Below, piece by piece: positions 11,013 to 21,711 of a stretch of 64,000 bases of DNA. The translations under genes were made by a program, and so were the position numbers. Position 1 is the stretch's first letter; each line of letters opens with the position of its first letter. The stretch is from NCBI GenBank assembly GCA_029844215.1, contig CM056732.1, forward strand, positions 56,901,007 through 56,965,006. Direction: 5' to 3'. The notes under the pieces were generated by a model. It saw only the letters and a list, made by a program, of their open reading frames with translations. It was not told the origin of the DNA and did no database searches. The DNA comes from Przewalskia tangutica. Lineage: Eukaryota; Streptophyta; Magnoliopsida; Solanales; Solanaceae.

Positions 11013-11189
11013 GATTAGTCCTCGGAAAGTGTCTACGAGCCGTGTCAGTAAGTCTTGATTATCGGTGTGTTGCACCACATCTATAATCGAGGCGCGGGAC
11101 ATTTAGAGATTGGTTTCCATTCTTCTCATTCGAGATCGCCTTAGAGTCGCGATAAGTTGGACCCTCTGACGTATTTCGTTTTACCGATT

Positions 11190-12290
11190 ATGCCTCCGCA
11201 AGGCAACAGCCCAGAGGAGGCAAAGCGAGGAGCTGCTAGTGAGATCTGAGGAGTGCGAGCGCAGCGCGATCACTGAGCAAGCTGACGGGCGAGTTTTGAC
11301 GCCACATTTCAGAGATTTTAGAGCCGCGGTGGCTGCTGAGACCATAGTACTGAGCCTCGGTCTCACGGCGGATGAGGCGGAGAGATGGTCTGAGAGATGG
11401 CGATTCCGGCGAGTCGTGGCGGATATGAGGATAAATTTGGGCCGGATTCGATCCGTAGCACCGAGTTCACCGAGCCGATTTGAGACTACGGACTTTCGAG
11501 CTGCGGCGAGTTCTATGGTCGAGGCACGAGGATGATCCGCGAGTTCATCAAGCGATTCTGACGATCGTAGAGTGATCAAGGCTTGAGACCGAGTCGGTGA
11601 CGCCGGTTCGCATCAGTGCGTGATCTGCGATCGGCTTTGATTCGTGGGAGCTGTCCCGGGGGGAGCATGCGCTTCCAGCGGTATGGGACGAGTTCTCAGG
11701 GGCATTTCTTGCACATTTCTTGCCTCCGCAGATGAGGAGGGCACGCCGATTTATGGCGTTGAGGCATCGGCGTGCGACGGGAGTACAATATGGAGTTCGA
11801 CTCATTGGCTCGGTATGTTCCGCGTTAGTAGCTTGTATGGAGGGCGAGTGCACCACACGCCACCGCTAAACGACTACTTAGCGAGGCTTGTTGGTGTAGC
11901 TCTTCACCGGGCATGGACATTGCCCGCATGCGAGCTCATGCACTAGGATGTGAGGCACGGAGAGGTCGGCGGAATGACCGGATCAACGAAGAGGGCGAAA
12001 CGGCGAGGTCTTTGTCGACTTTCGAGGCGCATCGCCAAGAGCTAGTTATGTACCTCCTTGATCTGAGTGGTCCTCCGCGCCTTCGGGGCGTTGGGGTATT
12101 CGAGCTGGTCGGGCCCAGGCTTCCAGTTCCGCATATACATGGGTTCTAGCCGGGTTGAGTTTTCCTCGGTGTACGATCGGCGCGTCGTCCCGGGAATGTC
12201 GTCTTTTATCGGTGCTTGTTTTGCTCGCGTCGCCAGGCCATGTGGACGAAATCCTAATAGGAAGGATGTAGACAGATGACTCACCGGATC
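11190..12290 (+). pseudogene. gag polyprotein remnant, unit 1
   Basis: The ATG at 11190 opens MPP-like codons, as in the other gypsy elements here (43912, 48762 and 61086). The remnant is recognisable only piecewise across frames: a TTCGACTCATTGGCTCGGTA segment (about 11795-11820, gag FDSLARY), a TTTCGAGGC segment followed by Gln/Pro-rich codons (about 12020-12130), and a CCHC knuckle remnant around 12208-12265. About ten small indels break the frame; many fall in CG-rich words where the second unit differs. No protease, RT or integrase follows, so the element is gag-only. Neighbours are the primer site upstream and a non-coding block downstream. Confidence 0.6.
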
Positions 12291-12922
12291 GGCGAGTTCA
12301 TCGCCTTCTGTTATGCGCCTGCAGTGGCCTATGATTAGAGTGAAGCGGTAGATACTGGTATACCTTAACCTCAGAGATTTGTATATGTGATAAGATGAGT
12401 ATATTTTAAGTGTTATGTTCGGATAGCATTATGTTAAATTGTGATTTAGAGGCACGGTTAGTAAAGGGAAGTTGGGTACATAGAAAGTGTGAGATGGAAG
12501 TGGTAGCTTTCATGGCGTGATTTAGTAAGATTGTTCGTATCGAGGAACAAGAGTTTGCGATTAGGTCGGGTTGAGGACCATTTTGGGTCAACCCGTGCCG
12601 GATAAGTGTCGGGTCGAGGTGGTCCCGCCAGTGGTAGTCACGAGGGTGCTAGGCCCAAGTTTAGGTAACCATCGTACGAGTTCGTGGATGCGTTCGACCA
12701 GAATCGGATCGTGAAGGCTGGGAATGGCCTTAAAGAAATTTGAGGCTAGTAAGATGACCAAGGGTGGAAGCGGTAGTGTTGTGATACACATTTGAGGTGA
12801 CTTCTCGTTGGTTTGGATTTGGGTTTCGCGCGTATGTGATATTATGGCCATGTGTGGCATAATTGGTTTCGTAAGTATAGCGGTGGAGACTATATCGGCG
12901 CTTGTATGTTTGGAGACTTAGA
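12291..12922 (+). other. Non-coding block in the place of pol, unit 1
   Basis: There is no supported gene. The block is shared with unit 2 (about 21050-21682) and in part with 49760-50275 of the pol-deleted family B element, including gtgataagatgagtatattt and cgtacgagttcgtggatgcg. It fills the position where pol would lie. Confidence 0.65.
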
Positions 12923-12947
12923 AGGAACATTCGGGACGAATGTTTCT
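12923..12947 (+). other. Hairpin just upstream of the polypurine tract, unit 1
   Basis: aggaacattcg and cgaatgtttct pair around a gga loop (11 pairs including one G-T). It is conserved at 21683-21707 and 51320-51344. Confidence 0.6.
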
Positions 12948-12951
12948 AAGG
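12947..12951. repeat. Target-site duplication taagg, left (unit 1)
   Basis: taagg precedes the TG of the inverted solo LTR and recurs at 16276-16280. In the uninterrupted element at 51344-51348 it is single and forms the start of the polypurine tract. Confidence 0.92.
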
Positions 12952-15900
12952 TGTCACGAACGGGCGTGTTCGTGCCTTACCGGGCACCCGATGATACAAC
13001 ATCGAGTAATCTGGAATATAAAACAATACATGATACAATGTAAAGAAGACACATGCTTATCTCGAAGAAAAGTTGCCTTCAAAATATATAAATAACAACT
13101 CTTTCAAAATGAGCAGTTTAATCCTTTTTACAAACCCACACACAAAAGCTACAGACCTCTACGAATGACAACAAGCGAAGACGCGGCCCCGTCATACCCC
13201 AGAATGTAAGCACCTACAACTACATGGGACTATACCAAGATAAGCCTCCGGAGAAACGGAGCTTTCCCAAACGCAATGTGACCCTAAGAGCGAGGATCAA
13301 CGGTGTACCTTTACTGCGGCATGAACGCGGCCCCGAGGTCGATGCAACAGTACCATGTGCGAAAATAGTGTAAATGAAATCATAATAGTCTATAAAGCGA
13401 GACATGTATGATAACCAAACTACGATTCACAATAAATAAGCGATGTCAAGTCGTGACTCACGCCTCAAAGTCATCACTCAAATATAACTATGGGTCTCAC
13501 GCCCACAACATCAATCATGCCCGTGGAATACCTTCCTCATCGCGATGCATGATATAAAAGCATCAAGGAATACACATGAACACGAGTCCCACGTGTCCTA
13601 ATAAAACCGTGCAGGTAAATGCGAAGGCATAGCCGACTACTAAAACCCACAGTACCAACAAGGTCATAAAGCGTATCATGAGATCTGTCTGACCGTCACA
13701 TGATCAAAGCCGCCACTCGCGCAGATCTAATGTCGCGCGTCTAGCCTGGAACTCCGCTGACTCGCATAGGCCAAACTCATAGGCCCGTGAGGTATAACCC
13801 CGCGTCGAGGTAGCTACTACCCGCATCCGCTGGACTCGCGATCCGCACGCATGTAGACGCGTGACCATAAAGGCCGCACACTAACACGAACTCGCGACTC
13901 GCGTAGGCCCGGGACGCGTGAGGTATTCTCGAATCATAGGTCACAGACCACTTTGAGTCTACCCGCGGAGGCGCAACCTCCGAAACAAGTCAAGGTGTGG
14001 TACAATACCAACATATCGGCTGATAGTTAAACAATTTAAGCGCAATCGAAGGGAAACCCCTTTACACTAACATCACAAGATACTAACACACGTAGCATCC
14101 TATCATGTTTACTTATCAAATCAACAAGAAAGTATTACAAGGCTATCACAAACCAACACAATCAAGTTATACACACAAGGTACTTTATACATTAACTCTT
14201 TAAGAGATCTGTTTCTTTCACAAGAGTCACACAATACCCGTAGTATAAAATAGAGTGACTATCTTTTTAAGTAAACCAAAACACTTCCCTTTGTAAAATC
14301 AAGTAACAACATTATTTTCCAAACGTCCAAGTTTGCCTAATTTCAAATGTTCACGTTTCTTATTTTAGAAAGGTTTCGTAGTTCATAGTCTTATTCATTT
14401 AAGAATATAATTCTCTTTTAAACGATCGAAACATATGCCTTATATGTGAGTAGGTTATTCTTGTTCATAATCAATCTTATTAAGCAGCCATGATCTAGGA
14501 AATGTAATATCATTTTGTCTCATCTTAGTTTCTATGCAGATGGAGGTTTCTACTGGTTTTAATAATACTTCATTAATCAAAACATTTCCCTTTATTAACG
14601 CTGCAGTGGTTTGTCGGTTTCATTCGATTTCAAATCGAAAACATTATTCCTTTTAAAAACCAAGTACTCATTACTCACGAATGAGGTTTCACACAAAATT
14701 CATATTAATTTAATTAAGTCAAGTCTCTTATCTTTAAGATCAATTCTCTTAACTTCTAAAATCAATAAATCATTCATTTTATCTCTCTTAAGCCGTTATA
14801 CCTAACTTCCCATAAAGCTAGTATAACTCTTAAGTTTTAAAACCAAGTATTACTCTCCTTTCAAAGCAGTTCTTAAGTCTCTTGAAATACTTCAAGATTC
14901 TTATTATTCGGCTTAAGTCAAAAGACATTGCCGTACAACTACGTTCAATTAGCACGCGTCGTCTACCGTTATATATATATATTCTTTTAAAATATCATGC
15001 TCGAGAGGATAGGAAGAATCACATACCTCGCGGCGATTATCGTATAAGCAAATCGCTCATGGTATAACTTGGCTTTGGTCCACCTTCAAGTAGCACATGC
15101 TACTCACGGAACATTCAACCTATAAAGGTTATACAAGTCTATCAAAGTCTAGACTACTCGGTAGAATAAATCTAGATACAAGATTCTACGGAAATTTGGG
15201 CCCTTCCCTGCGTCAAACTACACAAGTTCATCTGATACACCCTATGTAAAATGATCAATTCTCTTCTTTAAATTCAGCTTAAGTCCAAAGACATTGCCGC
15301 AAAACTATGTTCGATTCTATATATAGTATACTTCAACTATATATTCCTGACATGTAATTTCCAATTCTGATAGGGGACAAGATATTACCTCGATAAGCCA
15401 AAAATTATCCAAGTTTAATGTCGCTCCTGAGCAAGGTTTAGCTCCTACTCCGTGCGCTCCAACCCGCTCCAAACAACCCTTATAAGTTCTACGCAACGTC
15501 TACTTAACACTTCAACCGACTTATGAAGGTTTTTCTTAGGGTTTCGGTTTGAGACAAAAAGGACATTTAGGTAGTATTTCCGGGCTCTACGTATAGAGGT
15601 ATCTTTGGAATACTACAAGGTATACGGCTAAGGTATTTAGGGTATAGTAACAATACTTTGGAGAGTATTTCTACCAAGAGGGGGGTATTTATACGAGACA
15701 ACACCTGAGGGGGTGTATACCTCGCCAACCCCACTAGGGGTACTCGGCCAGGAGGGGGAGGGCTCTCGGCCAGGGCCTCACCAAGGGGAGGGAGGCTAGG
15801 GCGAGACAACCACACAAAGGGAAGCTCTCAAGACTTAGAGATTTAGGATGAATAAGTCTTCAAAGGGGGAGGGTATTTATAGGCCAAGCAAAGGCCAACC

Positions 15901-16275
15901 AATGGCCAAGATCTAGCCAAGTGCTAAGCAAGTGTAGGGCCAAGATATGCCCAAGTGCCCCCTAGTCCCTACTCCACAAATCCTCACAAATATCTTGCCA
16001 ACTTGACCCCCGATTCGTGCGAGCCTTTGCGTCCACACTCCATCAACGTGAGGTGACAAGTGTCGCCTCTCGTTGGTCCAAAATGTTTCGTCTCTCGGAA
16101 AAATCCGCAAAAATTAAAAAAGACATAGCGGAATTTTCCTTCGCCGAAGTTATGTAAAGCGTTTCGTAAAAACGACTCTGGCAAGTGTTGTGCACAAAAT
16201 AAATCGTCGAAGCCACAAAGCCCAAACTTTTCTCGTCGTCCTTACGTACATACTGCGGAAATACGGGGTATAACA
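12952..16275 (-). mobile_element. Inverted solo LTR, family B, copy B2
   Basis: The LTR spans 3324 bp, tgtcacga to ggggtataaca on the plus strand, flanked by taagg on both sides. The minus-strand TATA is at 15874-15881. No primer site or internal sequence is attached, so it is a solo LTR, here inserted in the polypurine tract 11 bp from the next family A LTR. It has no genes; the open frames at 15913-16276 are in its non-coding 5' part. Confidence 0.92.
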
Positions 16276-16286
16276 TAAGGGAAGAA
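16276..16286 (+). promoter_or_regulatory. Polypurine tract remnant before LTR A2
   Basis: taagggaagaa is the duplicated target followed by the purine run directly abutting the LTR. The intact form is at 51344-51357. Confidence 0.7.
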
Positions 16287-17467
16287 TGTTATACCGTAGT
16301 TCCAAGGTATGTATGTGAGGGCGTGCGTCTGAAATCTGACATTAATATTGGAAAGAAAGAAAGATGTGATTTTTCGCGGAAAAGTTTAGGGTTTTGTGAA
16401 GGAAAAAGGTTCGTTAATGGGAATTGGATTCCGATTTGGTATTTGGGCTTCTTGAATTATTAGAGAATTATGGAATTTTATTTAGGAATTGGTCACGTGG
16501 GGCCCACGGGAGAAATTCTGATTTTGTGGGCCCGCTTTGTTTTTGAGATTTTGGCCATTATGGATATTTTCGGAAGATGAATTATTTTGGACGAATAGGA
16601 GGGCGACACGTGTCACCCCCCTAGGTGGCTTGGACGAATGGGCAAGGCAGTGGCGAGCAAGTGGCACTTGTCTTGCTAGATATTTTGTGTGGACAAGTGG
16701 CTTGTGGGGCCCACACACACTTGTCCCCAATCTCAACCACACACTTGCCTTCATCCTATCCCTTGGTTGTCCTATTTATGCACCCTTAGTTGATGAAATC
16801 TTCCACACTTAGAGAATGCAAGACTTGAGAAATATTTTCCCTCTCCCTCCTTCACTTGTGTTCGTCGAACACACCCTCCCCCTAACCAAACCTTGTCCAA
16901 TAATTCCTAAACTCTTAAGTGTTCTTCCCTAGTGTATTAGGAAGACTCTTAACCAAAAGTTAGAAAAGATTTCACATCCCTTGCCTTAAAAAGACACCTT
17001 GGCCGAGAGCTCTTGGAAGGAAACCCTAAGTGTTCTTCACTTTTTGGAGTTGAATCTTGAAGGGAAGTTGGTTAGGAGCTTCTATGGGTTGCTTGTAGCG
17101 GATTGGAACGTAAAGATTTGGAGCTAAGACTTGCTTGGAACGACTTTAAGAACTTGGATAATTTTTGGGCTATTTGAGGTAGTAAACCTTAACCTCTTTG
17201 TGAATTGGTGATTATACATATATTATAAGTATATTATGGATTATATAATATATGGAGTAAGTTTGGAAAGAATGGATCTTGTTAACTTGTTAAAGAAAGG
17301 ATTGGCCGTTTGCCATTAAAATGGTAAAAACACGTCAACGTATCTTACTTGTGAAGAAGTAATTAACAAAGTAACTATAACTTATATTAAGAATGGAAAT
17401 ATAAGTTGGATGACTAATGAGTAATTTGGATAAGTAAAATGGACAAAGTTGGCCAAGGACCCCAACT

Positions 17468-17530
17468 TAAGGACTGTATTTACTTTGGACAGTATTTACT
17501 TTGGACTGTATTTACTTTGGACTGTACTTA
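17468..17530 (+). repeat. Tandem gtatttactttggact units in LTR A2
   Basis: About 3.5 units of 18-20 bp. The number differs from A3 (about 26250-26300) and A1 (about 8800-8840), so the array is length-variable. Confidence 0.65.
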
Positions 17531-18966
17531 CTTTTCTGTTAAGGGGAAGATTTTTCAATCGCGTTCCGTTTGGGCGTGTGATCCCCTTTTTACTTATTGT
17601 ATTGTTATGAAGGCGTGATAGTAAACCGCGTTACCGGTTGGCCGCGTAATCCCCTTCTTTTACTTATTGTTGTTATGAAGGCGTGATGGTAAACCGCGTT
17701 ACCGTTTGGGCGTGTAATCCCCTTCTTTATGTTGTTTAATTATTACGCCTTTTATATGGCATATAATTACGGTTATTCGGGCCTTGGAGAAAATTGGAAA
17801 AGTGAGTAAAAACGGGGGAAGTGCTGCCCAATTTTCCGTAGAATTAGAACGCTTTCTATTGGTATAAGTCTTCAATGGTAAGGAAGGGTTGATAGAAGTA
17901 CTATGACCATTTTAGGAGTGGAGTACTACGTGTGGCGTGATCTACTTGGCTTAAGGAGTAGCCGACGGGTTGAAGTACTTGGAGCGTTTTGCTATTTGTC
18001 GATAATCGTCGCGAGGTATGTGAACCTCTTCCTATCTTTTCTAGCATGATTGTTGTGAACTATGTGGTACGGTAGACGTACATGTGCTAAGTGCTTTGGT
18101 TGGTTTAAAACATAGGGTGTTATAATAGCTTTATGGGAAGTTAGTTATAACGACTTTATGTAGGTAAAAGAATGGGTTATTGATTGTAGAAGTTAAGAGA
18201 CTTGATCTTCAAGATAAGAGACTTGACTTATAAATGACTTGATTTTGAAAGTTAAGAGACTTGATCTTGAAAGATAAGAGACTTAACTTATTTGACTTGA
18301 TATGAATTTTGTTAAAGTTGTGAAACCTCATTCGTGAGTAATGAGTACTTGGTTTTAATGAATATTGTTTCTTGATTTGGAAATGAGAACAAAGTCGAAC
18401 AAACCAACTGCGGCGCTAATAAAAAGCGGGATTGACTAATTGAGTATTATTAAAACCAGTAGAAACCTCCATCTGCATAGAAGCTAAGATGAGACAAAAT
18501 GATATTACATTTCCTAGATCATGGCTGCGTTAATAAGATTGTTATAAACAAGAATAACCTACTCACACGTAAGACATATGTTACTCAATTGTTTTAAAAG
18601 AGATTAAGACTATGAGTTATGAAACCTTTCTAAAATAAGTGACTTGAGCATTTGAAATTAGGCAAACTTGAGCGTTTGGAAAATAATGTTGTTACTTGAT
18701 TTTACAAAGGGAAGTGTTTTAGTTTACTTAAAAGATGGTCACTTTATTTTCGTAATACGGGTATTGTGTGACTTATGTGAAAGGAACGGATCTTTTAAAG
18801 GAGTTAATGTATGTAGTACTTTGGGGTTAAAACCCGGATTTGTTGTAATAAAATATAAGTCTATGAGTATGTTGAACTTGCCTATGCTTGTGGTGATAGC
18901 CTTTGTTGTGCAAGTGTTGTATTTACGTATACCGCGTCTCGATGGAGCGGCTGATTTGTTATGTAT

Positions 18967-19155
18967 GATTCTTTATCGAGTCCCGTAGGATGGGCCGAGA
19001 CACGTATTCCACCGATTCTTTATCGAGTCCCGTGGGATGGGCCGAGACACGTATTCCACTGGTTCTTTATCGAGTCCCGTGAGATGGGCCGAGACACGTA
19101 TTCCACGTGATTCTTTACAGAGTCCCATAGGATGGGCGGGACACGTATTCCACAC
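18967..19155 (+). repeat. Minisatellite in LTR A2 (4 units)
   Basis: Four units contain ctttatcgagtcccgt and gagacacgtattccac. It is collinear with 10255-10436 and 27733-27926. Confidence 0.8.
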
Positions 19156-19739
19156 CTGGCTGGCGGTGAGGAAGGAGTTCCACGCATGAGGGATGACTTG
19201 AGGCGTGAGTCACGACTTGACATATATGCTTTTATGTTGTGAATCGTAGTTTGGTTATCATACATGTCTCTGCTTTATATAGACTATTATGATTTCATTT
19301 CTGATATTTCTGATTTCACATACTTGGTACTGTTATCGACCTCCTTGAGCTGCGTTTCATGCCGCAGTAGAGGTACAGTTGTGGATCCTCGCTCTTAGGA
19401 TCACGATTCAGCGTGTTAGGAAGCCGTTTCTTGGAGGCTTATCTTTTGGTATGTTACCCGAGTGCAGCAGGTTCTTGTACATTCGGGGTATGGCGGCCCT
19501 GTCCGTCATAGTTGTTATCACTTCTTAGAGTGCATAGTAATGCTTGTGGGCGAGTTTGTAAAAGGATAATTGTTCGGGTTTTTATGTATATATACGTCTG
19601 AAATTGTTTTGGTTGCTTTGTTTATTTATCATGTCTCTTGTTTCATGTGTATGTTTTATTTCCGTGATTTTCTCTCGATGTTGTATCACTAGGGTGCCCG
19701 GTAAGGCACGATCCACGGCAGGTTAGGTCGTGACAAAAG

Positions 19740-19751
19740 TGGTATCGAAGC
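19740..19751 (+). promoter_or_regulatory. Primer binding site after LTR A2 (altered)
   Basis: tggtatcgaagc lies 4 nt after the LTR end and carries the same change as at 11001. Confidence 0.75.
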
Positions 19752-19932
19752 GATTAGTCCTCGGAAAGTGTCTACACCGTGTCTAGTAAGTCTTGATTAT
19801 CGGTGTGTTGCACCACATCTATAATCGGGAGGCTGCGGACATTTAGGATTAGTTTCCATTCTTCTCATTACGAGATCGTGCCTTAGAGTATGCGATAAGT
19901 TGGACCTCTCGGCGTATTTCGTTTTTACGATT

Positions 19933-21050
19933 ATGCCTCGCGCAAGCAACCCTGCCGGGAGGGCAAGGCGAGGGAGCTGCTAGTGAGATCTGAGGAATGC
20001 GAGCGCGAGCGTCGATACGAGCAGTGCTTCCGACGGCGAGTTTTGCGGCCGCCACCCAGCGAGTTTAGAGCGCGCAGGCTGCTGAGACCTGATACACGAG
20101 CCTCGATCTCGCGGCCGAGCGGAGAGATGGGTACAAGAGAGATAGCCCGATTCGCGGCGGTCGTGGCGATATGAGATAATTTGATGCAGTTCGATTCCAT
20201 TAGCACCGGAGTTCACCCCGTGCCGATTTGAGACTACGGGACTTTCGAGCCGACGCGAGTTCTATGGGTCGAGGCACGAGGATGATCGCGAGTTCATCAA
20301 GCGATTCTGTGGATCGTAGAGTGATCAAGGCCGAGACCGAGTCGTGACCGGTTCGCATCGCCGCTGCGTAATCTGCAATGATCGGGTTTGATTAATGGAA
20401 GCTGCAGGGGAGCATGCGCTCAGCGATTTGGGACGAGTTCTCGAGGCATTTCTTGCACATTTCTTGCCTCACGCGAATGAGGAGAACGCGGGCAATTTAT
20501 GACGTTGAAGCGACCGGCGTCTGATGCGGAGTACAATGGAGTTCGACTCATTGGCTCGGTATGTTCCGCGTTAGTAGCTTGTATGGAGGGCGAGTGCACC
20601 ATTCGTCACCGCTAGACGACTACTTGGCGAGCTTGTTCGGTGTAGCTCTTCACCGAGCATGGACATTGCCCGCACGAGCTCATGCACTAGGATGTGAGGC
20701 ACGAGAGGTCGGCGGAATGACCGAGATCGTGAAGAGGCGAGCAGCGAGGTCTTTGGCGACTTTCGAGGCGCCTCGCCGAGCTAGTTATGTACCTCGCCCG
20801 ATGAGTGGTCCTCCACGCCTTGGGGCGTGAAGTATTCGAGCTGGTCGGGCCCGGGGCTTAGTTCAGATATACATGTTCTAGCCATCGGGTTGAGTTTTCC
20901 TCGGTGTGCACGATCTGCGGCGTCGTCGGGAATGTCGTCTTTTGCGGTGCTTGTTTTGCTGCGGCCGAGCCATGTGTGACGCCATCCTAATAGGAAGGAT
21001 GTAGACAGCGTGACTCACTACGGATCGATGCGTGAGTTCATCGCCTTCTA
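19933..21050 (+). pseudogene. gag polyprotein remnant, unit 2
   Basis: This is collinear with the unit 1 gag. The ATG is at 19933, with the FDSLARY-coding segment at about 20545-20565 and knuckle remnants near 20950-21000 (tgttttgct, then ccatgtgtgac). The frame is broken by different small indels from those of unit 1. For example, the leading codons cctcgcgcaagcaac differ from the unit 1 equivalent by missing or extra bases in CG-rich words. It is followed by the same non-coding block and no pol. It is either a gag-only non-autonomous element or a copy too damaged by sequence error to show its frame. Confidence 0.6.
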
Positions 21051-21682
21051 CTATACTGCAGTGAGCCTATGATTAGAGTGAAGCGGTAGATACACGTATA
21101 CCCTTAACCCTCTAGAGATTTGTATATGTGATAAGATGAGTATATTTTAAGTGTTATGTTCAGATAGCATTATGTTAAATTGTGATTTAGAGGCCTGGTT
21201 AGTAAAGGGGAAGTTGGGTACATAGAAAGTGTGAGATGGAAGTGGTAGCTTTCATGGCGTGATTTAGTAAGATTGTTCCGTATCGGGGAACAAGAGTTTG
21301 GCGCGATTAGGGGTCGGGTTGAGGACCATTTGCGGGTCAACCCGTAGCCCGGATAAGGGTGGGGTCAGTTCGAGGTGGTCCCGCCAGGTGGTAGGGTCAC
21401 GAGGGTGCTAGGCCCAAGTTTAGGTAACCATCGTACGAGTTCGTGGATGCGTTCGACCAGAATCGGATCGTGAAGGCTGGGAATGGCCTTAAAGAAATTT
21501 GAGGCTAGTAAGATGACCAAGGGTGGAAGCGGTAGTGTTGTGATACACATTTGAGGTGACTTCTCGTTGGTTTGGATTTGGGTTTCGCGCGTATGTGATA
21601 TTATGGCCATGTGTGGCATAATTGGTTTAAATGAGTATAGCGGTGGAGACTATATCGGCGCTTGTATGTTTGGAGACTTAGA
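21051..21682 (+). other. Non-coding block in the place of pol, unit 2
   Basis: It is nearly identical to 12291-12922, with no supported gene. Confidence 0.65.
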
Positions 21683-21707
21683 AGGAACATTCGGGACGAA
21701 TGTTTCT
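21683..21707 (+). other. Hairpin upstream of the polypurine tract, unit 2
   Basis: Same stem and gga loop as at 12923-12947. Confidence 0.6.
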
Positions 21708-21711
21708 AAGG
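21707..21711. repeat. Target-site duplication taagg, left (unit 2)
   Basis: Pairs with 25033-25037 around the second inverted solo LTR. Confidence 0.92.

Larger units (their letters stand above)
16287..19735 (+). mobile_element. Family A LTR, copy A2 (shared by both units)
   Basis: The LTR is 3449 bp, tgttataccgtag to ggtcgtgaca. It acts as 3' LTR of unit 1 (purine tract on its left) and 5' LTR of unit 2 (primer site on its right). A TATA-like tatttatg is at 16773-16780. A short array of gtatttactttggac(t/a) spans about 17468-17530, and a 46-50 bp minisatellite lies at 18967-19155. Confidence 0.9.

Noticed and set aside
11181..11579. Minus-strand 132-residue frame over gag unit 1
   Set aside because: It is the antisense shadow of GC-rich gag; the same antisense frame is not kept in unit 2.
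18668..18988. 106-residue hydrophobic frame (also at 27525 and 35399) in LTRs
   Set aside because: It recurs with LNLPMLVVIAFVVQVLY, so it drew attention as a possible small membrane protein. It lies in non-coding LTR, its start varies and its end runs into the minisatellite in different ways. It is recorded only as a weak possibility.
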